DNA from: Climacteris rufus
Lineage: Eukaryota; Chordata; Aves; Passeriformes; Climacteridae
Reading direction: 5' to 3'
DNA length: 64,000 nucleotides
NCBI GenBank assembly: GCA_013398175.1
Contig: VZRZ01001932.1
Coordinates: forward strand, 130,572 to 194,571
The notes beneath the pieces are model-generated. The model searched no databases, was not told the DNA's origin, and was given only the letters and a program-made list of their open reading frames with translations. Positions within the stretch are counted from its first letter, which is position 1; each line of letters starts with the position of its first letter. The position numbers and the translations under genes were made by a program. Positions 37,501-49,298 of the stretch are shown here, in pieces.

Positions 37501-38790
37501 TGTATCCTGAACAAAGTTTCTAACTCTGGTTTAATTTGGATTACATTTCCAAAGGCCATGTCAAATTCCTTATTTTTTTATCTGACATTTTTCAAAACCA
37601 AATACTGTAACATAATCTCTTTCATTCTATAATCAAGAAAGAATGTTTAGAGTTGATTTCATTGTAGAAAAGCATTTACATCATATGTAAATTAGAAAAA
37701 AGTTTAAATAAAGAATTTCAGTAGAAAATTTTAATCTGTGCTGTTATAAAGCTACTTTCTATCTCCCACTAAATGGGAATGAGAGATGAGAGTACTAAAA
37801 ATATTTCTTTCTATATTTCCAGTATCTTAACAATAACATTCTACTGTTGATATTTGCAGAAAGTAATCCAATTTCCCCAAGTATCTGCTTTTACACCTTG
37901 GTACAATTTATTAGGTTTTGGCTCTGTTTAAAACAGGCTTTCTAAAAGGTGCTTCTGAGTTTCTGTCACTGTCTACAACAAGATTTCTAAAAGGTGCTTC
38001 TGAGCTTCTGTCACTAGAGAGCAAAAGGTAGACTTGGTGATTAACCTATTCCCACCCCATCTGAGTGAGGATGATTCTGTTTTCTCGCATTGTACTAGTT
38101 TCCTTGGGCACAGTTCATTAGTTATAACCAAAGAGTGAGGTTCAGATGCCATATATTGATGTTGTTATAGGATAGCTCTGCATGCATGAATTGAAATCAA
38201 AGACAACAGTCTGAAGGTGCTTGTATGTGGTGCTACTGGAATCGTCTGTTATTTTCCTCTCTTTGTTTAGCTCATTTCTTTTTCAAAAGAAACAAAGTAT
38301 CTCCCTGTCACTCCTTGGAAACTTCATGGAAAGCAAACTCTATGTACCTATTCACATACACAGTAAGTTATTGACTCTCACTAAGGTAGAAGAGGGATGC
38401 TGGCCATAGTTTAGTCTAAGCAGATAATAAGAAAACCTGCAGGAATACATATGTTACTGTGAGAAGCTGCAATAAAAAAGTTTTGATCCTGTATTAAACT
38501 CTGTGATTGCATATATCTCTGCTTTCTAAGTGGTTCCTTGTTTTAGTCAACTGGCTTGAACTTTTGCGCTGGTTCACTGACCAAAACCAAATCAGAAATA
38601 AGCTAGAACAACAGTGTGACACACTGAAAGTTAAAGCCATAGAAGTTTAGAATAAATAGCTTTCCCAGAGCTCAATATTTTTGATAACAACAGTATGCAT
38701 GGATTAATGCAGTCAGAACCATGAACAGGTGGTTTTCATATTATTTTATTAAATAGAAAAACCCTCTTCTATGAAGTAGAATCCCCCATA
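34541..38790. other. AT-rich unannotated DNA
   Basis: No gene recognised. The one structural feature is a 45-bp-period tandem duplication at 37939-38015, listed separately. Confidence 0.55.
37939..38015. repeat. Tandem duplication, 45-bp period
   Basis: TTTCTAAAAGGTGCTTCTGA followed by GTTTCTGTCACT starts at 37939 and recurs from 37984 with one substitution in 32 bp. The rest of each 45-bp unit is diverged. Confidence 0.9.
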
Positions 38791-39385
38791 AAGTATTAAT
38801 GCACATGAATAAGATCCCATTGAGCCTTCTCTTCTCCAGGCTGAGCTGTTCCAGCTCATATGAAAGATGCTCCAGATCCTTAACCATCTTCATATGCTGG
38901 ACTTGCTTTCCACGATGTCCATGTCTCTGTTGTATTGTGGAACCTAAAACTGGATCATCTTCCAGCTGCCAACATTCCTACTAATGCAGCCAAGGAGGCT
39001 GTTGATCTTGACAGTGTGGGCATGTTCTGGATCCTGGCCAGTTTGCTATCCACCAGGACCCTCAAGTTCTCTATGTACAGCTAATTTTCAGCTAGTCAGG
39101 CTTCAAGGTGAACTTGGTACAGGAACTGGTGTGTCCTTTCATAAGGTTGCTATTCACCCAATTCTCTATTTCACTGAGCTCTGAAAGGTGGCATCTGTTT
39201 TATCAACTACTTCTCCCAGGTTTGTATCATCTCTGAACTTGCTTAAGATGCTCTCTTGATCTATTTTTGACCCCCAGGGTATAGCACTGTTGATTGGGCT
39301 CCAGCTGGGATTTGTGCCCAACCTTTCAGCTGCTTTTCAGTTCACATTGCTATCTGTTTATATAATCCAATTTATTTATCTAACC
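38791..39385 (-). mobile_element. CR1 LINE fragment, antisense
   Basis: Minus-strand CR1. Plus-strand landmarks are AATAAGATCCCATTGAGCCT at about 38808, TTCTCTTCTCCAGGCTGAGC at about 38827 and AAAGATGCTCCAGATCCTTA at about 38862. GCCAAGGAGGCTGTTGATCT at about 38989, CCACCAGGACCCTCAAGTTC at about 39051, CACTGAGCTCTG at about 39172 and TTTGTATCATCTCTGAACTT at about 39221 follow. It is broken by stops and frameshifts. It shares the unusual AAGTATTAAT-x-CA/TATGAATAAGATCC wording with the CR1 at 49570, so the two belong to the same subfamily. Confidence 0.9.
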
Positions 39386-42300
39386 TAACCCAACTCATTT
39401 ATTAACCCATTTGGACAATTACCATAAGATTCCTAATAAATTTAATAAACTGTTTGGGTATAAGAGGAAGTTATCTGCGAAGACATAATATGAAAAACTC
39501 TGATATTATTATGAAGTAAATATCTGAGGACTAAAAAGGAGATGTAAGGGAATAAAATAACTTTAGAGTAAGAAAAAGTGTTTCTGAATTATAGATAGAC
39601 ATTTTAGAAAAAAACAATTTAAAAAGGTAGAAAATCATAGTCCCAAATTACAGCTGTAAAAGATCAGAGTTATATAACTGATGAAAGGTAAATGTCATGA
39701 TTTAGAGGTAGATAAGAACAAGGAACCTAAGGTCAAAAATTTATTGGACATTGTTAGGTTACCAAAATACAATATTGCAATTTTTATTTAATATAGTCAT
39801 GTCTCTCTTCTTTTAAGAACTTTTTTTTTCAGGAGTTCCAAGAAAAATACTATTGTGCACTGTAAATTATACCTGCACAGTAAATTTGTCACTATTTATC
39901 TTGTAAAAGTACATGGAAATTCTTAACTGAATACCCAGAGTGTGATTTCATGGATAATTTTTCTTCTCTCAGCCAGAAAAGCCCCCAGGCTGGATGCAAA
40001 GCTGAGAGAAATTTGAAGATACTTCATGGATATTTGGGATTCCAAGCCTGTAAAAAAATAAAATAAAAATAAATTTGAAGACATAGACATCTGTAACCCT
40101 GAGCAGCAGAGGAATGAACAAGTTGTTTAGGTGTATATTTCTAAAGAAAGGCAGCAATATGATGGGATTGATGTAATGACTTCATTTCACTTTTAATAAT
40201 ACCATTACTGCCTATGGCCGCACTAATCAATGACAGGGAAAGAGAAGCTATGATGTGACGATAGTATGGTTGAAACACAGCTTCAAACTGTAAAGCTCAG
40301 AGTATCACAGAATCATAGGTGAGTTGGAAGGGACCCATCAATTTTAAATATAGTTGTCAATATATGAATTATCAGTGAGCTGAATAGACCCTGAAAACTA
40401 TATTGACCAGGTGCCCACTGATTACACTGATAGCTTAGAATGTTGAGGTTTTTACTCTACATATGTTCTATGCACACAAATACAATAAAGAAAATACGTG
40501 TCAGGTAAGATCAGGAGTTAAATGACCAGTGGAATAATGGCTGAAAGAGCTTCGACACTACTGTGGTGTCATAATAGCTGGGTGTACAGTGCGGAAAAAA
40601 AAAAAAAGAAAAACAACCAAAAAAGCAAAATAACTGAAGTTTTGCAGGCCTTGTGAGATCAGTCATTTGCCTGATTCCATTCTACCAAGAGTTGTTTTGT
40701 TTTGCATAAAGAAGTTTTTTTTTTCCGTCTGATAGATGCATGGTTAGAGTCTGTAAATGCAGCTCTGTCTTCAGCAGTTGAACAGTTTTTCAAGCCATGG
40801 AGCATTAGGCTGATGTGAACTGACAGTACTTACACCCTGGTGTCATTGTCTAACATGCTTCTTGACAAAAAAATACAGCTTGACAGATCTTCTTTTTCTA
40901 TTTCACCTGTCCATGCAATGTTCCTTTTCTTAAGAGAAAATGTTAAAGGACTATTTTTTAGTATGCAAAAAGTTTATGTTCATGAAGTCCTCCTGTGTGC
41001 TTGTAGGTCCTCATTATTTCTACACATAGACTAATTTGCTCTCCATGGATACTTCCCATTCCTTCTATAACTTTCTCTATGAGACTCCTCACTATATTAC
41101 AGACTTGAAAAATTCTGGGATTTTTTTTTAATTTGCTTGTTTGTTTTGTCTAATACGATTTTTAGATGATGGAATGAAGGGTTTAGAAACAGATGATTAA
41201 CTGATAATTCTGGCAAATTAAGAATTTACTATATGACTAAAGAACTGCAAATAATTTCACTGTCAATAAATACAAAGCAGAAACTTACCAAAATTTTATT
41301 CCTAATAAGAATCAGAAATTATATGTATTATATGTAAGGTTTTGATTGTTCAGAAACATGTTTTGCTTTTTTGCTTAATTTCAGATTCACCAATTCAAAG
41401 TGTATGTGCTCTATCAACAGTTGATCAACAGTAACAAACTGCAGATAAGATGCCCCTGATATTACACAAAGTAACTCATTCTGCTGCTTCTGGTAAACAA
41501 ATTAGGAACCTAAAAAATGACGAAGTACTTTTATATACTGGCAATGAAGTGCACAGTGATAAAACATAATAGTTTTGTACAATACAGAAGAGAAGGAAAC
41601 AGTTTAAAAGAAGCATGGTTCCCTGGGTGGAGTATGAATTTAATGTTTGGGTGACCAGTCTTTAAATCTGTGCTCTCTTTATTTAATACATTGCATAAAA
41701 TTGTCCTGAAGAATATCCTAATCTTGGAAAAAAATTAAAAAAAGAAAAAAAGAAAAAAAAGGAAGAAGAATAAGTGTTACATACCGATAAGAAAACAGTA
41801 AGAAAATCTACAAACAGCAGTTGAACATATGGAGGTGATGTACAGCCATCAAGGGAGGCATGAGACAGCACTGACATAAAAATACTACAAAGTAATCTAG
41901 TTAATGCCTAAGGTTCTTTTATTCTCTGAGCATGCAGAGCATAATAAAATGAGCAACATAGCCTGTGTGCACTTTAGATGTTAGAGGAACATGCGATACA
42001 GGTTGTGGTGAGTCAGTGAAGAAGGGCAGAAATGGACTGCATTCATGCAATTGATGGTTTGACAATAATGTGACAAGAACCAGTGGAGAGGTGGAAAGAC
42101 CTGAACTGTCAGTGACAATAACTATGCAAAGTTGAAATTCCTAAATATTTTGTGACATGTTAACAGCAACATAACAAAGTATAGGAGACAAGTACACACT
42201 ATCAGAGACCATCAGAGATCTAATAGTTGAGACGGTAACAGAATGGCTCAGTGATGCATATTTTGATTGCAGCAAATGTAGCCAAAGCAGAGATCTGCGA

Positions 42301-42529
42301 CACCTTGAACCATAGTTGTCAGTGATAACCATATGGCATCAATATCATGTTGCCCTGTACTTACAGCTACTTTACAGTATAAATTATATAAATTTTAAAC
42401 TTTAAGTACTCTATGTGCAGTGTTGACAGGATGGCATGAAGAAGATGGAGCCAGATATGACAGTAGGTCAAGAGGCATAAAATAAATATAAATTTGGATT
42501 AAAAATAGGAAAAAATTAATGAATATCAA
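39386..42529. other. AT-rich unannotated DNA with one CR1 tip
   Basis: No gene recognised. A short CR1 3' tip lies at about 40303-40345. A-rich runs lie near 40593 and 41730. Confidence 0.55.
40303..40345 (-). mobile_element. CR1 3' terminal tip, antisense
   Basis: TATCACAGAATCATAGGTGA followed by GTTGGAAGGGACCCATCAA matches the antisense 3' terminus of CR1, where the ATTCTATGAT tail sits next to the GGTCCCTTCCAAC block. Only about 43 bp remain. This is the minimal product of extreme 5' truncation. Confidence 0.7.
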
Positions 42530-42710
42530 TGAAAACTGGAACAAGTCACCCAGGGGGGTTGTTCTATGTCTGCCCTTGGAAGTAATCAAGACTTGACTGG
42601 ACACAACCATGGGCAACCTCATCCAATTTGATATATTTTGAGAAGGATTTGGAATGTATATTCTCTAAATATGCCTCCCAAAATAAATTATTCTATGGTT
42701 TTAATATGAA
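42530..42710 (+). mobile_element. CR1 3' end, sense
   Basis: ACTGGAACAAGTCACCCAGG at about 42535, GGGGTTGTTCTATGTCTGCC, GACTTGACTGGACACAACCA at about 42592 and GGGCAACCTCATCCAA at about 42611 follow the CR1 sense 3' region. An eroded TTCTATGGTTTT tail lies near 42691. Confidence 0.8.
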
Positions 42711-43919
42711 CATTTTAAATTTTTCTATGGTAGTGCTCTTGTGGCTGTGATGAACAAAAAAAATTAAGCAAGACTTGTAGAAACATATTAACATCTCTTG
42801 GCAGAAGAAAAAGTATGCAGCTTTGGAGAATGCAAAATACTTTCCTAAAGTTCAAGTTTAATACACATTTTAGATGATTCATTAGCATTTGTTTTAGTGA
42901 TTAGATATTCAAACTGCATGTCCATAACCCTTCATTGTCCAATGGTACGTCACCAAGGTGGTGAATTAACCAGGCTCTAGCATGTTAGGAAGTGAAAGAA
43001 TTTCATGGCACAACTTTAATGTTTCTCTTCTCAGCTCTTGTTTTCGTGTTAGACAATGTTCATAAAAATGAATGCATTATATATTTGGTTCAGAATTTAC
43101 ATACCCAATGTTGGCTTTACTAGTGTTGTCTCTTTCCATCCTTGTCCCTGCATTTTAACTCACAAAATCGGGAGTTGCCTGTAAAAGATAAAATACTGTA
43201 TATAAAAAAATATGGCTGCACTGAAAGCAACAAGAAATCATACAGTCAAACAAAAGATTTTTTATAAATAACAGTCCTAAGATTTTCTTCCCTTTTACGC
43301 TAGTGGGGATAGAAAGGTAGAAAGCAGAACAGAGTGACAACTGTGATTATTAAAGTAAACACATACCACTATAAGATGCACTTTACTTTGATTACTGTGA
43401 ACGAATAATCATTTTCCTGACTTCTTTTTCATGACCTTTGTACTCACGTTAGATGTCATCCTGCCAAGCCTGGACAACTCTTTCAAGTAAAAAACATGTA
43501 TTGCTTACAGTTTAAGTTCACTTTCTCCTTTTGTGATTTTTCCATTAAGATCGTTTTCTGCAGGTTCAGCTGTTTCAATTAGCTTGTTGTTCCAAAGGCT
43601 CTTTGTCATGCATTTTTGAACATTTTTATGAAGTATTAAACACATTTTTCCTTTTTGTGTAATTTTTTTATGATATATTAAACGTTCCTAGTCATATTTA
43701 TTAAAACATGTTTCATTCTTCATGCTGATAAAACATATTATGTCAATCACAATTAGATGAAAATTTCTACAAACCTAAAAAATAAAGAATATTTCTTTTT
43801 GGTCCAGATTTAAAGTTTGAATCTGTCCTAATGAAATGTGCAGGTCATGATTTGTACTTCATGGAAGTCCCTATCTTGACTTATGAGCTTTCCGTCTGAT
43901 TCTCTTCCTCTGTTGTGCT
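42711..43919. other. AT-rich unannotated DNA
   Basis: No gene or recognisable repeat seen. Confidence 0.55.
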
Positions 43920-43985
43920 GAGGAGACCTATAGCAACCTTCCAATACCTAAATAGTCCTAGAAGAATTGAGAGGGACTTGTTCCC
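43920..43985 (+). mobile_element. Short CR1 fragment, sense
   Basis: AGGAGACCTATAGCAACCTT and CCAATACCTAAATAG, then GAGAGGGACTTGTTCC, match the CR1 block GGAGACCTTATAGCAGCCTT and its downstream GAGAGGGACTTTTT. About 66 bp survive. Confidence 0.72.
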
Positions 43986-44074
43986 ATTGTAGTTTTTTTT
44001 ACCAATGATCAATCTCATTTCTTTTCCTATTACAGTATTCTCTTTTAACCATTAACAAGGATTTTTTCATTGTT

Positions 44075-44234
44075 GGATTGGATTGGATTGGATTGGAGTG
44101 GATTGGATTGGATTCGATTGGATTGGATTGGAGTGGATTGGATTGGATTCGATTGGATTGGATTGGAGTGGATTGGATTGGATTGGTTTGGTTTGGTTTA
44201 GTTTGGCTTGGCTTGGCTTGGTTTGGCTTGGCTT
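44075..44234. repeat. Pentanucleotide array (GGATT/GGTTT/GGCTT)32 with 35-bp higher-order period
   Basis: Exactly 32 consecutive pentamers fill 160 bp. The first 22 are GGATT or one-base variants. Variant GGAGT occurs at 44095, 44130 and 44165 and variant CGATT at 44115 and 44150, giving a 35-bp (seven-pentamer) higher-order unit. The right end changes to GGTTT/AGTTT (44185-44204) and then GGCTT/GGTTT (44205-44234). The minus strand is open in more than one frame and would encode Ser-Asn-Pro-Ile-Gln-type repeats. This follows from the array and is not evidence of a gene. Confidence 0.97.
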
Positions 44235-44424
44235 TATAGTGTAACAAGGCATAACATTTGTAGCAGTTCTGACAATTCTTCTAGATGACTGGTACCAAGT
44301 TAGAGATCTCCAGTCAAAAGAGGCCTTTCCCACTATTGGTCTCCAAAAACTTTATCTTACTTGCCCTCTCTTATTTAAAGAAAACAGTTTTCAGACTTTG
44401 CAGGTCTCTTGCCCTCCATTGCAG

Positions 44425-44740
44425 TAGCAGTTCTAGACCTCTCCATGAGCCAGAACATGTCCATGTTCTTGTGCCCTGCTGGCCAAGAAGGCCAATGCTA
44501 TCCTAGAGTGCATTAGGAAAATCACTGCCAGCAGGTCAAGGGAGGTGATCCTGCCCCTCTATTCAGCCCTGGTGAAGCATATCTGGAATTCTGTGTCCAT
44601 TTCTGGGCTCCTCAGTATGAGATATGGAGATCCTGGAGTAAGAACAGCAGAGGGCTATGAAGATGATTAGGGGACTTGAGCACCTCACTTCTGAGGAAAG
44701 GCTGAAGGAGCTGGGCCTGTTTAGACTGGAGAAGATAAGA
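44425..44740 (+). mobile_element. CR1 LINE fragment, sense (RT C-terminal part)
   Basis: TGGCCAAGAAGGCCAATGCT at about 44480, GAGTGCATTAGGAAAATCAC at about 44506, CAGGTCAAGGGAGGTGATCC at about 44532 and CCCTCTATTCAGCCCTGGTG at about 44555 follow the CR1 ORF2 consensus. TTTCTGGGCTCCTCAGTATG at about 44600 and GAAAGGCTGAAGGAGCTGGG at about 44696 continue it. It stops near the GGAGAAG block, where the 43920 fragment would begin in consensus order. Stops break the frame. Confidence 0.92.
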
Positions 44741-46156
44741 CTTCTGTCTTTTGATTTCTCTGCTGTACATGGAATTTTATTGTTTGAGTAACAATTATAG
44801 AGTGTTGTCACCCTGTGAAAATGCAGATCAAATTTCACATTTTTGCAAATGACTAACATACTCAGTTTGGTGCAATGAATATCTGTACGTCTCACACTGA
44901 TTGATATGTTCCCAGCAAGATTTAGTGATAGATTAGACATAAAAGGGACAGACGAACTCCTTCAGCATGTATCTTCACATATGGTCTGAATTCAGATTAT
45001 GAAAAAATTAATTTATACTGAAAAAATTATCCTTAAAATAATTTTTTAAAAGATAAATTGTTTTACTGGTTCATAGAATTAATGAGTAATCACACTTTTT
45101 CTCTACTGCTTTATCAAAAAAATCCTTCCAATAGTGTCCTAGTTGAATACATATTAGTTTATCTGTGCATGAATAGTCCTCACTTCTGCTACCTGTGCAA
45201 TACAACATAATTTCAATTTTATATGAAAAAGAAAAATAAAATTATGCTAGGATTCATAAATTAACTACTAAAATTAGAAAATACTTGTTGTTACAGTCTT
45301 CAATTAAATTATTTCATATCAGTCAATTCTGTATCAGCAAAGTGTTGACACTAAGGAACTTCTCACCAAATGCCAAGCTCCATGTCCCAATAATTGAGAT
45401 TCTAGATTTGTTTAATTAAACAATTCTATTTACAGAAATTAACATAATCTTCATAATTATTTGTGGAATAATCTCAGAAAATGGAAAAGAAAAGCCCACA
45501 AACCCCAAAACTTTGTATCATTTATGATAACCAAGGAAATACTTCTAACTGAAAGACAACATTAGCTACAGGCAATATACATTGACAGGTTTGTATAGAT
45601 AACATGGTAAATCTGTCCTGTATCTAAAGTATAACACCTTAAAACAGATCAGCTCTGCAGGTATTTTAATTATACAAGATAGAAAATTTAAGTCTTCTAG
45701 CAGCAGGCAGTTTTTATATGCAAACATTACAGAACATAATTCTCACCTGATCTAAGAAAATTTAGTATGTTCTCATTCATATTTTTGCTTAGAATATTAG
45801 CCCAGACATTTGCCAGTTACCAGAAGTTCATGCAAGGCATGGGTATCTGGTCTTTGAAAGTCTCGTGTCAAAAAGGCTGAAATCAGAAGCTCTAACAGGT
45901 GGATCTAGGTATTGTTTCAGAGCTCTGTGGATATTTCATCTGACTCTCCACTTATCCGTTCGGAAGACTATTGGTCGCCAAGCTGTGTCACGTCAGTTTT
46001 GATCTTAGACACCTGAGGACATATCACAATCCAGTAGAAATTTATATTTAGTTAACTAAATCAAGGCCGGTGAGTTTTTTTCAAGGACCAGCACCCACTA
46101 TATCCTTTTCCTGGCTGCTTTATCTCTTTCTCAACTTGATGCAATTGCCTAAATAT
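44741..46156. other. AT-rich unannotated DNA with a small CpG patch
   Basis: No gene recognised. A short patch at 45953-46000 keeps several CpGs and contains TATTGGTCGCC and GTCACGTCAG (CCAAT- and CRE-like), unlike its AT-rich surroundings. Confidence 0.5.
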
Positions 46157-46428
46157 GACTGGTTTTGCTGGTTTTGGCTGGGCTTCATTAAATTTTTGCT
46201 TTCCTGGAAATGACTGAACATTTGCCTACTGATGGGAAATAGTGAATCAATGCCTTATTTCTCTTTGCCTGTCCACATGGCTTTTGCTCAACCTATTCAA
46301 TTGTTTTCATCTCAAATCACAAATTTCCTCACTATTACCATTCTGATTCACTCTCCTATCCCACTGAGAGAAGGGAGTGAGTGCTTGTGTGGGGCTTAGT
46401 TGCCAAATGGGGTTAAATACCACCAACA
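46157..46428 (+). mobile_element. ERVL-type LTR, sense, internally deleted
   Basis: It starts TGACTGGTTTTGCTGGTTTTGGCTGGGCTTCATTAA, the ERVL LTR 5' end, then jumps to the CCTGGAAATGACTGAACA block at about 46204. The U3 core and TATA box are therefore missing. It continues with CATGGCTTTTGCTCAACCTA at about 46277, the R/U5 part (TCTCCTATCCCACTGAGAGA at about 46351) and GGGGCTTAGTTGCCAAATGG at about 46391. It ends near TAAATACCACCAACA at 46428. It is old and mutated, and no target duplication was found. Confidence 0.8.
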
Positions 46429-48660
46429 CTGCATCTGAAATGCTATGAGTTATATGAGAAATGCACATGAAGCTGGAAGGTATTCTCAAGACCTATAGAA
46501 GACCATACGGAGCAGTAACAGAGGAAATTTCGGGTATCCCCCACAGACACTGAAGACTTCATTTTATGCAGACTTACAAAATCCTAATTGTACAGAGTTT
46601 GTTCCATGGTAATAATGTAGCCTGGGGTCTGACTAAGTTGCCTAAACACTGGATTCCAGTGTCATTTGAAGTACATTCGGATAGTCAACACATTTTCAGC
46701 TACTCATCTAGAAAGGCAGAGTTATCTCTTAAATCAAATATTGTATGTCAGTCTCAGAGATGTCCCAGATACCCTAGGGCATTTCAAATACCATTAGAAA
46801 GGGAGGGAGATAGGAGTAAATTAATTAAGCCATTAGGGACTGGTCTTTTTATTCCTTTAGAGAATAGCTATATTAAAGTTAGGTACTAAAATCCCAGTTC
46901 TAAAGCCTCTATTTCATCTTGGAGTTACACTTTTTATCATATTAAGTAATAATAGTAAGATCTATGCTTGCTGTACACAACCCCACTCCAAGTAGGGCAT
47001 TATATGTTTTCTGTCTGTAACTCTTACCTAATCACCTGAATATCAACATTGATACAGAATATTTATTTTGGGGATATTAGAAACTTCTACTGTGCAAATC
47101 CTTTAAATAATTGCAATAAAATAAATATATGAAAATAAATACATCGGTCTTGTAAAGTATTTGTTAAAATATAGGAAATAACTTTAGAATATATATATTT
47201 TTTTAAATATAATTTTCTAAGTCTTATAATCTTATTGAGATACATATTTTAATTTCCATGCAAAAAAATTATTATTTGGCATCTTGTGCAAACTTTAAAA
47301 TGATTTAAAGCTAGGAAATTTCACATCACAGATACATTTCTTTACTCTGTAACCAGGAGGTCAATACCAAAAATATTATATGTCTTTGAGGCAGAATGAA
47401 GCAAAGTATGAAAAGTACTCTCACAATGATAGGGCAAAAAATGTGGGGGTTTAACTGTTAGTAAGAGGTATCTTTTCCCTTTATCAGTTTTCTTTTCTAA
47501 ATTCATGGCTATGTAACAAGAGCGTAGGTATGGTAGAGAAGGATACAGATGCCATGCATTTTAAAAAGCCCCCCCTGGTTTCTGCACTTTAGCTATAGAA
47601 GTGTGGCACAGAGATGTCTTTTAGTGATGTGTTTTAACATATTTTGAATGCATGCTAAGCCGGGGATGTAAAAATTGTGACTAGTATGCTGGGTACATTG
47701 AGAGAATCTGTTCACATTAAGCATATGCATATTGTGAGTTACATCACTGACTACATCTTCAGTGTACAGTAAAAACATCCCATTAGGTTTGTTTAAACAG
47801 TAATATTTCAAAACCATTTAGGAAGATGCTTCACAGAAGCTCTTGTATCTAGGCGTCAGTTTTAATATTGCAACTACCTCACATTAAAAAAAGTAATTAA
47901 ATTACTTTTTTGATGTTCTTAAAATATTACCAGTCACAAAAATACTGTTTTGTTTAAACAGTGAGATAAAACTACATCTCAATTTTAGATTAAATGCTGA
48001 CCTTCTAAATTGCTAATGAAGCTTCTTTATACTGCAGTCCGTGCATCACCTCCTTTGAATTTGATCCTTGAAATGTATAAGATGCACACTTTTAGAAGGT
48101 GCTAGCATTTTGGGTAAGCCTGTGTTTTTAAATGGCAGGATAGTAAAGCATAGAGATCTCAACACTGGAGGTTTCAGATAAGATATCAAAATTGTCACTC
48201 GAGAAGTGTAACCCCTCTGATCTATTTACTTTGCAGTCTCAATAGATTTTCCCTATAACCAAAAATTCATAGTAAATTATAGGTGATGGTAGAGCAGCCA
48301 AGAGTACCTTCTAACTCTCTTTTTGAATCTCGTTTACTGAAGATCCAGCTATAAAGATGTTAAAGGAGGAAGGTGTCATGGAACTTTGGCCTCTGTTCCA
48401 AAGACTCTTGAATGACTTTGCACTATAGTCTAGGAAAGAGATCTCTCTCTATAAAGTGTTCAGTTCCTAGCCTTTCATCCCTTAAGTGAACTACTTGTTC
48501 TCTGATGGGGCAAAAGTTCCCTAAACAGTCAATAAAGAGAGAGCTAGTAGTCAAGATTGAATTCTGAGTGTCAGAGAAGGATTTGCAGAGCTTTTCTTCA
48601 CTTTACAGGAAAACTCAGAGCTTATCTGAAGCACTATAAATTTACATGTCAATAGTGAAA
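46429..48660. other. AT-rich unannotated DNA
   Basis: No gene recognised. The 107-codon plus frame at 46566-46889 has no known domain, no repeat match and no splice-site or paralog support, so it is not called. Confidence 0.5.
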
Positions 48661-48714
48661 AATCTCAGAATCGCAGAACAGTTGAGGATGGAAAGAACCT
48701 CTTGAAATTGCTAG
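48661..48714 (-). mobile_element. CR1 3' end, antisense (left part of an interrupted copy)
   Basis: AATCTCAGAATCGCAGAACA then GTTGAGGATGGAAAGAACCT is the antisense 3' terminus of CR1. It is cut by the ERVL LTR at 48715 and resumes at about 49299 with TAGTCCAAAACCTCTGCTCA, which follows it directly in the CR1 consensus. Confidence 0.85.
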
Positions 48715-49298
48715 CTGTGCTGGTTTTGGCTGGGGTAGAATCAATTTTCTTCACAGTGCCTGATACGGGGCTGTGTTTTTGATTTGTGCTGATCACAGGG
48801 TTGATAATATGGAGAAGTTTTCGTTATTGCTGAGCAGGTCTTACACAGAGCCAGAGCCTTTCATACTGACACACGGGCAAAGGGGCTGGGAGTGCATGGG
48901 AGGTTGGGAGGAGACACAGCCACAACAGGTGACACAAACTGGCCAGAGTGATATTCCAGACCTTAGGGCATCATGCTCCATATATAAAGCTGGGAAAAAG
49001 GAAGAAGGGGGGATGTTTGGAGTGACAGCATTTGTCTTCCCAAGTCACTGTTACATCTGATGGGGCCCTGCTCTCCTGGAGGTGGCTGAACACCTGTTTC
49101 CCATGGGAAGCAGTTAATTAATTCTTTCTTTTTCTTTGCTTATGTGTGTTGTTTTTTCCCCCTCTATTAAACTGTCTTTATCTCAAGCCATGAGTTTTCT
49201 AACTTTTACCCTTCCAATTCTCTTCTCAGTCCTGCTGGTGGAGGAGTGAGCAAGTGGCTGCTTAGAGCTTGGTTGCTGGTAGGGCTGAATCCATGAAA
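48715..49298 (+). mobile_element. ERVL-type solo LTR, sense, inserted into a CR1
   Basis: The start TGTGCTGGTTTTGGCTGGGG, then AATCAATTTTCTTCACAGTG, GTTTTCGTTATTGCTGAGCA at about 48817 and ACAGAGCCAGAGCC follow the widespread avian ERVL LTR. Next come a TATA box TATATAAA (48981-48988), GGAGTGACAGCATTTGTCTT and a CTGGAGGTGGCTGAACACCT block. ATTAAA (49166-49171) with CTGTCTTTATCTCAAGCCAT follows. The U5 end has GTGAGCAAGTGGCTGCTTAG and TTGGTTGCTGGTAGGG. The 3' end (about 49298) has lost the TTAAACCACGACA wording. Flanks CTAGC and ATAGT could be a mutated 5-bp duplication. Interrupted CR1 sequence on both sides fixes the boundaries to within a few bases. A 95-codon frame inside it is a by-product. 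Confidence 0.93.

Noticed and set aside
44075..44234. Satellite III or telomere-like repeat
   Set aside because: The unit is GGATT, not GGAAT or TTAGGG, and the array is short and internal.
46566..46889. 107-codon plus-strand frame as a host exon
   Set aside because: No domain, no clear splice sites or flanking exons, and AT-rich codon use like the background.
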